Assembly (NCBI GenBank): GCA_018609665.1
Contig: JAHENN010000117.1
Location: 1 to 7,064 of the forward strand
DNA from: Haloarculaceae archaeon
Lineage (GTDB): Archaea > Halobacteriota > Halobacteria > Halobacteriales > Haloarculaceae
Direction of reading: 5' to 3'
Length of the DNA stretch: 7,064 nt
Shown: positions 1-4,875 of the stretch, piece by piece
Layout: every line of letters starts with the position of its first letter
How positions within the stretch are numbered: the stretch's first letter is position 1
The notes under the pieces: model-generated
The model's input: only the letters and a program-made list of their open reading frames with translations
Database searches by the model: none
What the model was told of the DNA's origin: nothing
Translations under genes and position numbers: made by a program

Positions 1-207
1 GACCGGGACGCCGCGTCGCTCCCAGCAGCCGAGCGCCCGCGACGGGGCCCGGAGGAAGACGACCTCGAGACCGACGGCGGCGACGACGCCGGCCGCGGCG
101 GCGACCGGGTCGAACAGCCGGCCGACGCCGACGGTCGCCGCCGCGACCCCGACGAGGCCGGCGAGGCCACAGAGCGCGAGCAGTCCGTCGCGGTGCTCCG
201 GGCGCAC
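1..207 (-). CDS. Partial membrane protein of unknown function (N-terminal 69 residues)
   Basis: An open frame runs from a GTG at 207 down to the window edge, so only the first 69 residues are visible. After a short charged start (MRPEHRDG) comes a hydrophobic segment at about residues 9-29, a short loop containing LFDP, and a second hydrophobic segment at about 35-53. A basic stretch with CWERRG follows. This is the pattern of an integral membrane protein with two spans so far. Third positions are almost all G or C, as in the neighbouring real genes. The frame stays open upstream of 207 but offers no ATG, and further extension would run into the divergent regulator's promoter, so the GTG at 207 is the most economical start. 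It is divergent from the HTH regulator. I do not recognise the family, and no function can be assigned from this fragment. Confidence 0.6.
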   Translation of the reverse strand, partial: MRPEHRDGLLALCGLAGLVGVAAATVGVGRLFDPVAAAAGVVAAVGLEVVFLRAPSRALGCWERRGVPV

Positions 208-213
208 GCCCGG
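198..213. repeat. 7-bp inverted repeat at the start codon of the minus-strand gene
   Basis: CCGGGCG at 198-204 is mirrored exactly by CGCCCGG at 207-213 around a 2-base spacer. It overlaps the probable GTG start at 207. It could be an operator or mRNA hairpin, but in DNA this GC-rich it may be chance. Confidence 0.3.
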
Positions 214-241
214 CCTTCGAACGACGGCGGCAAGACGGTTC

Positions 242-262
242 CGACGGCCGACGGCCGACGCC
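242..262. repeat. Three tandem 7-bp units (CGACGGC)
   Basis: CGACGGC occurs at 242-248 and 249-255, followed by a one-mismatch copy, CGACGCC, at 256-262. The array lies in the divergent intergenic region just upstream of the regulator's TATA-like box. It may be a simple slippage repeat or a protein-binding site. Confidence 0.35.
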
Positions 263-274
263 GTGGGACACGTG

Positions 275-280
275 TTTATC
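275..280 (+). promoter_or_regulatory. TATA-like box for the HTH regulator gene
   Basis: TTTATC is the only AT-rich hexamer in this GC-rich divergent region. Its centre lies about 25 bases before the ATG at 302, the distance expected when transcription starts at or next to the start codon. This supports a leaderless mRNA and favours the ATG at 302 over an in-frame upstream start at 263, which lies before the box. Confidence 0.5.
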
Positions 281-301
281 CGGGCGGCACGTACCACGGA
301 T

Positions 302-1042
302 ATGCGCGAGCTGGTCTTCGCCCTGGAGTACGGGCCGGGGTCGAACCGGGTGGCCGACACCCTGGCCGACCACGCCGACGCCCGGGTCCGCTCGCTGTCG
401 CTGCACGTCACCGCCGAGCGGCTCTGGCGGGTCGACCACGCCACGGGGCCGCCGGAGGCGCTGGACGACGTCGAGGCGGCCTTCCTCGAGGCCGACTACT
501 ACGCCGATTGTCTGGCAGCCGACCACGCCGGCGCCACGCAGTCGACGGAGGTACTGGACCGGGCCGACGGGACGCTCGTGGTGTACTCCGACTGGGAGCG
601 GTCGCCGGACTGCACCTCGGTGCCACACATCGCCCTGGACCACCTCGGCGACGGCCTGCTGTTCGACACCGTCCACGAGGGCCGACACTACACCTGGCGC
701 ATCATCCACTCGGGAGGCGGCGACGTCGCCGCCTTCTTCGCCGACATCGAGGCGGCGGTCGGCGAGGACGTCGACACGGAGATGCTCCGGACCGCGACCG
801 CCGACGGGCCGACGGGCGAGGCCGGCTCGGGGCCGGAGGCGCTGTCGGCCGAGCAGGCCGCCGCGCTCCGGGCCGCCGTCGAGCACGGCTACTACGAGAC
901 GCCCCGCGAGGTCGACGTGAGCGAACTCGCCGACCACCTCGACGTGCCGCGGTCGACGCTGACCTACCGGCTCCGGCGGGCCGAGGCGTACCTGGCCAAG
1001 CGGCACGTCGCCGGCGGGCGGCCCTCGGCGCCGCCGCGCTGA
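302..1042 (+). CDS. HTH-10 (bat-type) family transcription regulator, probably of the adjacent metal-exporting ATPase
   Basis: A 246-residue archaeal DNA-binding regulator. Residues 181-236 match the HTH-10 (bacterio-opsin activator, C-terminal) domain: LSAEQAAALRAA, then a GYYETPREV turn, then a helix-turn-helix at about 206-231 (VSELADHLDVPRSTLTYRL). This layout is typical of haloarchaeal regulators. Residues 1-155 form an alpha/beta sensor domain with no recognised named family; a short linker rich in Gly, Ala and Glu (about 165-180) joins the two. The sensor holds Cys70, Cys104 and a run of histidines (75, 109, 114, 125, 129, 136) that could bind metal, which is inference. The ATG at 302 was chosen because a TATA-like box sits about 25 bases upstream; a longer form from 263 would include that promoter. 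The ATPase gene starts 58 bases downstream on the same strand, which suggests this protein senses metal or redox stress and controls it. Whether it activates or represses cannot be told from sequence. Confidence 0.88.
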   Translation: MRELVFALEYGPGSNRVADTLADHADARVRSLSLHVTAERLWRVDHATGPPEALDDVEAAFLEADYYADCLAADHAGATQSTEVLDRADGTLVVYSDWERSPDCTSVPHIALDHLGDGLLFDTVHEGRHYTWRIIHSGGGDVAAFFADIEAAVGEDVDTEMLRTATADGPTGEAGSGPEALSAEQAAALRAAVEHGYYETPREVDVSELADHLDVPRSTLTYRLRRAEAYLAKRHVAGGRPSAPPR

Positions 1043-1051
1043 CGCCCGTTC

Positions 1052-1061
1052 GGAATATTCC
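1052..1061. promoter_or_regulatory. Perfect 10-bp palindrome GGAATATTCC: candidate operator and/or TATA box of the ATPase gene
   Basis: GGAATATTCC is perfectly self-complementary and sits between the regulator's stop (1042) and the ATPase's ATG (1101). Its AATATT core, centred about 45 bases before the ATG, could serve as a TATA box giving a leader of roughly 15-20 bases. A dyad overlapping the TATA box is where a homodimeric regulator would bind to block or recruit transcription initiation. The neighbouring HTH regulator is the obvious candidate ligand; this is inference. Confidence 0.45.
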
Positions 1062-1100
1062 AAGAAAGGCTCATCGAGGCGCCGCCCCTACGTCCGTGCG

Positions 1101-3392
1101 ATGGCAGACGACGCCGAGGTCGACGGGGCGGGCGACGACGCGGCCGACGAGCGGTCCGTCCGACTCGCGGTCCCCGGGATGGACTGTCCCTCCTGTGCGA
1201 CGAAGGTCGAGCGGAGCCTCGAGCGGGTCGACGGCGTCCGCGGGTCGACGCTGCAGCCCACCACCGGGTCGGCGACGGTGACCCTCGACCCCGGGCGGGC
1301 CTCGCGGCGCGACGTCGTCGCGGCCGTCGAGCGCGCCGGCTACGAGGTGGCCGACCGCGACGAGGCGGCCGACGGGCCCGCCGTCGCCGAGCCGTCGGCG
1401 GTGTGGACGAGCCGCCGGGCGGTCACGACGTGGGTCGGCGCGGCCTTCCTGACCGCCGGGCTCCTTCTCGAGTTCGTCCTCGGCGGCGTCGGGAGCGCGA
1501 GCCCCCTCGGCTTCCCGCTGTCGCCCGCCGACGGGCTGTTGCTCGTGGCGGCCGCCGTCGCCGGCGCTCCGGTCGTCCGCGGCGGCTACTACTCGGCGCG
1601 GAACCGGAGCCTCGACATCGACCTGCTGATGGGGACGGCCATCCTCGCGGCGACCGGCATCGGCTACTTCGTCGAGGCGGCGACGCTCGCGGTCCTGTTC
1701 AGCGTCGCCGAACTGCTCGAGGAGTACTCGATGGACCGCGCGCGGGACTCCCTGCGGGAGCTGATGGAGCTGTCGCCCGAGGAGGCGACCGTCCGCCGCG
1801 CGGGCGAGGAGGTGACGGTCCCGGCCGACGAGGTCGCGGTCGGCGAGACAGTGGTCGTCCGGCCCGGCGACCGGATTCCGATCGACGGGACCGTTGTCGA
1901 CGGCGAGAGCGCGGTCGATCAGTCGCCGGTCACCGGCGAGAGCGTCCCGGTCGACAGGCGCCCGGGCGAGGAGGTGTACGCCGGCTCGGTCAACGAAGAC
2001 GGCTACCTGGAGGTCGAGGCGACCGCCCGCGCCGACGACTCGACGCTGTCGCGGATCGTCGAACTGGTCCAGGGCGCCCGGGAGGAGAGGACCGACCGGG
2101 AGCAGTTCGTCGACCGCTTCGCGAGCTACTACACGCCCGTGGTGGTCGCCGCGGCGGTGCTGACGGCGGCGCTGCCGCCGCTCGTCCTCGACGGCGGAGC
2201 GACGGTCGGCCTCGCGGGAGTCGAACTCGCGTTGCCGGGCGGCTGGCGGCCGTGGTTCGTCCGCGGGCTGACGCTGCTCGTCATCGCCTGTCCGTGTGCG
2301 TTCGTCATCTCGACGCCCGTCTCGGTCGTCTCGGGGGTCACGAGCGCCGCCCGCAACGGCGTGCTGGTCAAGGGCGGCACCCACCTCGAGACGACCGGCG
2401 AGGTCGACGCCGTCGCCCTCGACAAGACCGGGACGCTGACGAAGGGCGAGCTCGTGGTCACCGACGTCGTGCCGCTGGGCGGGACCGACGAGCGGGACCT
2501 GCTCCGGCGGGCCGCCGCCCTGGAGCGGCGCAGCGAACACCCGGTCGCCGAGGCGATACTCGACCGTGCGGCGGCCGCCGGCGTCGAGGCCCCGGAGCCG
2601 TCCGGTTTCGAGGGGCTGGCCGGCCGCGGCGTCCGCGGCGACGTCGACGGCGAGACCCACTACGTCGGCAAGCCGGCGCTGTTCGAGGAGCTCGGCGTCG
2701 ACCTCTCGCGGCCCCGCGACGCGACCGACGGCGGCGTCGCGGCCCGACCGGGCGAGCGGCTCGCCGACCTCGAGGCGGCGGGCCGGACGGTCGTCCTCGT
2801 CGGCACGGCGTCGGAGCTGTTCGGCATCGTCGCCGTCGCCGACGAGGTCCGGCCGGGCGCGCGGCGCGCGGTCGAACGGCTCCGCGAACGCGGGGTCGGC
2901 CGCGTCGTGATGCTGACCGGCGACAACGAGGGTACTGCCCGGGCGGTCGCCGAGACGGTCGGCGTCGACGAGTACCGCGCCGACCTGCTGCCGGAGGAGA
3001 AGGTCGAGGCGGTCCGGGAGCTGCGGTCGACCCACGGCGGGGTGGCGATGGTCGGCGACGGCGTCAACGACGCGCCGGCGCTGGCGGCCGCCGACGTCGG
3101 CGTCGCGATGGGCGCCGCCGGCACCGACGCCGCCCTGGAGACGGCCGACATCGCCCTGATGGGCGACGACATCGGGAAGCTGCCGTACCTGTACGCGCTG
3201 TCCCGGACGGCCAACGGCGTCATCCGGCAGAACGTCTGGGCGAGCCTCGCGGTGAAGGCGCTGCTGGCGGTCGGCGTCCCGCTCGGCTACGTGAGCGTGG
3301 CGCTGGCCGTCGTGGTCGGCGACATGGGGATGAGCCTCGGCGTCACCGGCAACGCGATGCGGCTGGCCCGGCTGACGCCGGACGACGACTGA
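1101..3392 (+). CDS. zntA: Heavy-metal-translocating P1B-type ATPase, Zn2+/Cd2+/Pb2+ exporter type
   Basis: A 763-residue ATP-driven exporter of the plasma membrane that pumps soft metal cations out of the cell. Domains in order: an acidic N-terminus; a heavy-metal-associated domain (about 20-85) with the metal-binding GMDCPSC loop, Cys29 and Cys32; the first membrane helices (about 107-205); an actuator domain with SPVTGES (275-281); a helix pair ending in CPC (397-399); DKTGT (441-445) with Asp441 as the phosphorylated residue; the class-typical SEHP (478-481); TGDN (606-609) and GDGVND (652-657); and the last two membrane helices. The substrate type comes from the membrane motifs: CPC followed by VISTP, Asn711-x7-Lys719, and DMG (741-743). 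In the ZntA family these mark Zn/Cd/Pb transport, whereas copper pumps usually have CPCALGLATP and different terminal-helix motifs. Glu204 aligns with the conserved gating Glu of ZntA. Length is normal and no key residue is missing. The HTH-10 regulator is 58 bases upstream and probably controls it. Family certain, subgroup likely, exact metal unproven. Confidence 0.95.
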   Translation: MADDAEVDGAGDDAADERSVRLAVPGMDCPSCATKVERSLERVDGVRGSTLQPTTGSATVTLDPGRASRRDVVAAVERAGYEVADRDEAADGPAVAEPSAVWTSRRAVTTWVGAAFLTAGLLLEFVLGGVGSASPLGFPLSPADGLLLVAAAVAGAPVVRGGYYSARNRSLDIDLLMGTAILAATGIGYFVEAATLAVLFSVAELLEEYSMDRARDSLRELMELSPEEATVRRAGEEVTVPADEVAVGETVVVRPGDRIPIDGTVVDGESAVDQSPVTGESVPVDRRPGEEVYAGSVNEDGYLEVEATARADDSTLSRIVELVQGAREERTDREQFVDRFASYYTPVVVAAAVLTAALPPLVLDGGATVGLAGVELALPGGWRPWFVRGLTLLVIACPCAFVISTPVSVVSGVTSAARNGVLVKGGTHLETTGEVDAVALDKTGTLTKGELVVTDVVPLGGTDERDLLRRAAALERRSEHPVAEAILDRAAAAGVEAPEPSGFEGLAGRGVRGDVDGETHYVGKPALFEELGVDLSRPRDATDGGVAARPGERLADLEAAGRTVVLVGTASELFGIVAVADEVRPGARRAVERLRERGVGRVVMLTGDNEGTARAVAETVGVDEYRADLLPEEKVEAVRELRSTHGGVAMVGDGVNDAPALAAADVGVAMGAAGTDAALETADIALMGDDIGKLPYLYALSRTANGVIRQNVWASLAVKALLAVGVPLGYVSVALAVVVGDMGMSLGVTGNAMRLARLTPDDD

Positions 3393-3427
3393 CCGACCGT
3401 TCTCTCGCCGTGAAGTCGCTGCCGGGG

Positions 3428-3433
3428 TGTTAC
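3428..3433 (+). promoter_or_regulatory. TATA-like element for the 35-residue peptide gene
   Basis: TGTTAC is centred about 27 bases before the ATG at 3458, in the 65-base gap after the ATPase stop. The spacing fits a leaderless archaeal transcript. The match to a TATA box is weak. Confidence 0.3.
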
Positions 3434-3441
3434 TCGGCTGG

Positions 3442-3457
3442 ACCACGTAGCCGTGGT
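3442..3457. repeat. 6-bp inverted repeat abutting the start codon of the small peptide gene
   Basis: ACCACG (3442-3447) and CGTGGT (3452-3457) form a perfect inverted repeat around the 4-base spacer TAGC and end exactly one base before the ATG at 3458. It could be an operator covering the transcription start. If transcription begins further upstream, it would form an mRNA hairpin that hides the start codon. Confidence 0.4.
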
Positions 3458-3565
3458 ATGAACGCCGGCGTCAGTCCGTTCCACCAGGCTGCCATCCTCG
3501 GGTTCACCGGGCTGGTGGTGGCGTTCGTGCTCCTGGCGCTGCTGTCCGTCTTCTTCGGGCTGTGA
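3458..3565 (+). CDS. Small single-span membrane peptide (35 residues), function unknown
   Basis: A short open frame encodes MNAGVSPFHQ, then a hydrophobic stretch of about 22 residues (12-34, AILGFTGLVVAFVLLALLSV region) ending FFGL just before the stop. This is one transmembrane helix with a short polar N-terminal tail and almost no C-terminal tail. Third positions are mostly G or C, like the real genes here, and the ATG is preceded by T in the same (A/G)T-ATG context as four other starts in the window. It has a candidate TATA element and an inverted repeat directly upstream. It lies 65 bases after the ATPase stop and 45 bases before the thioesterase. It resembles small single-helix accessory subunits of membrane complexes in general form, but I do not recognise a family. 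It could be an accessory peptide of the ATPase or an independent gene. Confidence 0.6.
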   Translation: MNAGVSPFHQAAILGFTGLVVAFVLLALLSVFFGL

Positions 3566-3566
3566 G

Positions 3567-3580
3567 GCCGAAAACACAAG
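3567..3580 (+). promoter_or_regulatory. BRE/TATA-like promoter element for the thioesterase gene
   Basis: GCCGAAAACACAAG immediately follows the stop of the small peptide gene. The purine-rich CGAAAA part resembles the haloarchaeal TFB-recognition element and ACACAAG the TATA position. It lies about 31-44 bases before the ATG at 3611, so any leader would be only a few bases long. It indicates that the thioesterase has its own promoter. Confidence 0.45.
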
Positions 3581-3610
3581 CGCCATCGGCCCCCCGCCGC
3601 TCGACCCAGT

Positions 3611-4021
3611 ATGGACGAGGAGTTCCGCTTCGACGTCGACGTTCCGGTCCGGTACCGCGACCTGGACACGCTCGGCCACGTCAACAAGGCCGTCTACGCG
3701 ACGTACCTCGAACAGGCCCGGGCCGCCTACGTCGACCGCGTCCTCGAGGCGGACCTGACGGAGGGCGAGATGGTGCTCGCGAGCGTCGAAATCGACTTCC
3801 GGCGGCCCGTCGACGCCGCCGTCGGCTCGGTCCGCGTGGCGTGTGGCGTCGTCTCCGTCGGCGACTCGAGCTTCCGGATGGGCTACCGCGTGTACGGCGA
3901 CGACGAGAAGCCGGCGGCGACGGCCGAGTCGGTGCAGGTCGCCTGGGACGGGGCGTCCTCGCGGCCGCTGCCGGCGGCCTGGCGGGAGTCGCTCCGGGCG
4001 TTCGAGCCCGGACTGTCGTGA
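3611..4021 (+). CDS. Acyl-CoA thioesterase, hotdog fold (4HBT family)
   Basis: A 136-residue cytoplasmic enzyme that likely hydrolyses an acyl-CoA thioester to the free acid and CoA. The N-terminal signature RYRDLDTLGHVNKAVYATYL (14-33), followed by EQAR, is the classic 4HBT hotdog motif: Asp19 before the GHVN turn is the usual catalytic acid or nucleophile, and the following Tyr/Glu helix is the central 'sausage' of the fold. The stretch around VEIDFRRPVDA (59-69) and the later strands VRVACGVVSVG and FRMGYRVYG complete the beta sheet. The length is normal for a single-hotdog subunit, which works as a dimer or tetramer. The start at 3611 is supported by a promoter-like element just upstream. 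The exact acyl substrate cannot be read from sequence, and neighbours give no pathway clue. It could act in aromatic-acid or branched-chain acyl metabolism, or as a general housekeeping thioesterase. Confidence 0.9.
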   Translation: MDEEFRFDVDVPVRYRDLDTLGHVNKAVYATYLEQARAAYVDRVLEADLTEGEMVLASVEIDFRRPVDAAVGSVRVACGVVSVGDSSFRMGYRVYGDDEKPAATAESVQVAWDGASSRPLPAAWRESLRAFEPGLS

Positions 4022-4028
4022 CGCGGTC

Positions 4029-4042
4029 GATACGCTCTTTGC
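4029..4042 (+). promoter_or_regulatory. Weak TATA-like region before the 141-residue gene
   Basis: GATACG and CTTTGC lie about 32 and 25 bases before the GTG at 4064, in a 42-base gap after the thioesterase stop. Either could position a start of transcription at the GTG. Cotranscription with the thioesterase is equally possible. Confidence 0.3.
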
Positions 4043-4063
4043 GGTCGCCGTCCGTGTCGAACC

Positions 4064-4489
4064 GTGGACTCCGACGACCCGACCGTCGTCCGGTCGCTGG
4101 CGGTGACGGCCGACGACGTGGTGGCCGCCCTGGAGGCCAACGAGCGACGGGCGGCGGCCGCCGTGCTCCGGGTGACGCCGCCGTTCAGCGGCCGGATGCG
4201 CGCCCGTCTCCACCGGTCGGGGGTCGACGCCGACTACGGCGTCCCGGAGCCGCTGCACGTGCCGCCGGAGCGGTTCGTCGCCGAGCCGCCGCCGCTGCCG
4301 ACGCCCGACGAGACCGAGGACGAGCTCCGGACCGACCCCGACTCGACGTACGACCCCGAGACCCACCGCCGCCGCCACGAGGCCGCCCTCGAGGAGTGGC
4401 GGGCGTCCGTCCGGGCGTCGCTGGTCGAGGAGACGACGATCGAGACGCCGGCCGGCCCCCACGAGGTGTCGGTGTCGGTCCTCGACTGA
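4064..4489 (+). CDS. Conserved-looking haloarchaeal protein of unknown function (141 residues)
   Basis: An acidic soluble protein starting at GTG 4064; no ATG is available nearby in frame, and weak TATA-like bases lie about 25-32 bases upstream. Visible regions: an N-terminal helix (about 14-36, VTADDVVAALEANERRAAAA); a short basic segment VTPPFSGRMRARLH (37-50) that looks conserved; a proline-rich centre (60-83, with VPPERF and LPTPDETEDELR); a charged helix (about 98-120, HRRRHEAALEEWRASVRASL); and a C-terminal strand-like tail ending GPHEVSVSVLD. There are no cysteines, membrane segments or recognised catalytic motifs. The FSGRMRARLH segment, unusually basic in an acidic protein, might contact nucleic acid or phosphate groups, which is inference. 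It follows the thioesterase by 42 bases on the same strand and may be cotranscribed. I recall similar short proteins in haloarchaeal genomes but assign no function. Confidence 0.75.
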   Translation: MDSDDPTVVRSLAVTADDVVAALEANERRAAAAVLRVTPPFSGRMRARLHRSGVDADYGVPEPLHVPPERFVAEPPPLPTPDETEDELRTDPDSTYDPETHRRRHEAALEEWRASVRASLVEETTIETPAGPHEVSVSVLD

Positions 4490-4615
4490 CCGCCGACGGC
4501 GCTCGCCGGACGAACGCGGCGCGTGAGACGTCTCGGAACCTCTCTGATTCGCGAAAATGACCGACGCGAACCCGCTGACCGTCGTTACCGGGCCCGAGGC
4601 CACCGCCGAAACGGG

Positions 4616-4830
4616 ATGAACGCGCGAGGATTCGGTGGGTTCCTGCGGTCGCTGGCCTCGTCGCGGCCCCTGTGGCCGGTGCGGGCGGTAGCGTTCCGGC
4701 GGCCGTTTTCCTGCCGTTCTGCTCGCTCGCGCCGGTCGCCGCCGGCGCCGTGACCGACGTCGGACGGCTCGCGTCGCTGCCTGCGGCCCCCCTCGTGGCC
4801 GTCGTCGTCGGCCGCGGCTACGGCCGGTAG
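4616..4830 (+). pseudogene. Probable frameshifted small membrane-protein gene (or a small ORF starting at GTG 4672)
   Basis: From about 4627 to the TAG at 4828-4830 one frame has strongly G/C third positions and reads as a hydrophobic protein (WVPAVAGLVAAPVAGAG, then SVPAAVFLPFCSLAPVAAGAV, then LPAAPLVAVVVGRGYGR), consistent with two or three membrane spans. It has no ATG, GTG or TTG before GTG 4672, which falls inside the first hydrophobic stretch. The plausible start, ATG 4616, about 30 bases after the TATA-like GTTACC, is in a different frame: it reads MNARGFGGFLRSL and soon degenerates into an Arg/Ser/Pro-rich tail ending at 4753. A single missing base near 4626-4630 would join MNAR to the hydrophobic frame and give a protein of about 70 residues. 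This may be a true pseudogene, a sequencing error, or a shorter gene from GTG 4672 (52 residues). The family is not recognised. Confidence 0.4.
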
Positions 4831-4848
4831 AACCGGGACCCGCACAGC

Positions 4849-4854
4849 CATACG
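4849..4854 (+). promoter_or_regulatory. TATA-like box for the aldo/keto reductase gene
   Basis: CATACG is centred about 25 bases before the ATG at 4876 and is the most AT-rich hexamer in the 45 bases between the preceding TAG and this gene. The spacing fits a leaderless transcript. Confidence 0.4.
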
Positions 4855-4875
4855 ACGGGGGGTCCTACGCGGCGT

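Larger units (their letters stand above)
4490..4875. other. 386-base stretch between the 141-residue gene and the aldo/keto reductase
   Basis: No intact, convincing gene is visible on either strand. It holds an AT-richer patch at 4541-4560 that includes the 8-bp palindrome TTCGCGAA (4548-4555), a 20-codon ATG frame (4557-4619) that looks like chance, a likely frameshifted membrane-protein gene (4616-4830), and the reductase promoter (about 4849-4854). Long minus-strand open frames cross it, but they are shadows with low-complexity Arg/Gly/Pro composition. Confidence 0.5.

Noticed and set aside
263..301. A 13-residue N-terminal extension of the HTH regulator from 263
   Set aside because: The TATA-like box at 275-280 would lie inside it; the ATG at 302 fits the promoter spacing and start context better.
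193..1281. A 362-codon plus-strand frame across the regulator gene
   Set aside because: It is out of phase with the HTH regulator, Arg/Gly/Pro-rich, and lacks any domain.
1071..3446. A 791-codon open frame on the minus strand opposite the ATPase gene
   Set aside because: It is a shadow of a GC-rich gene. Its protein is a low-complexity mix of Arg, Asp, Gly, Pro and Val with no motif, while the plus strand encodes a complete P-type ATPase with every family motif.
3393..3457. A transcription terminator after the ATPase gene (GTTCTCTC)
   Set aside because: The pyrimidine run is short and mixed; it does not reach the poly-T expected of an archaeal terminator.
1403..3565. A 720-codon plus-strand frame overlapping the ATPase out of phase
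   Set aside because: The product is almost all Arg, Gly and Asp; only its last 35 codons, from ATG 3458, look like a real protein and are reported separately.
3287..4603. A 438-codon minus-strand frame opposite the small peptide, thioesterase and 141-residue genes
   Set aside because: It crosses three plus-strand genes, its composition is shadow-like, and no domain is visible.
4557..4619. A 20-codon frame whose stop overlaps ATG 4616 (ATGA), suggesting a translationally coupled leader peptide
   Set aside because: The 20 residues show no feature of a leader peptide (no codon runs, no hydrophobic segment), and overlaps this short arise by chance.
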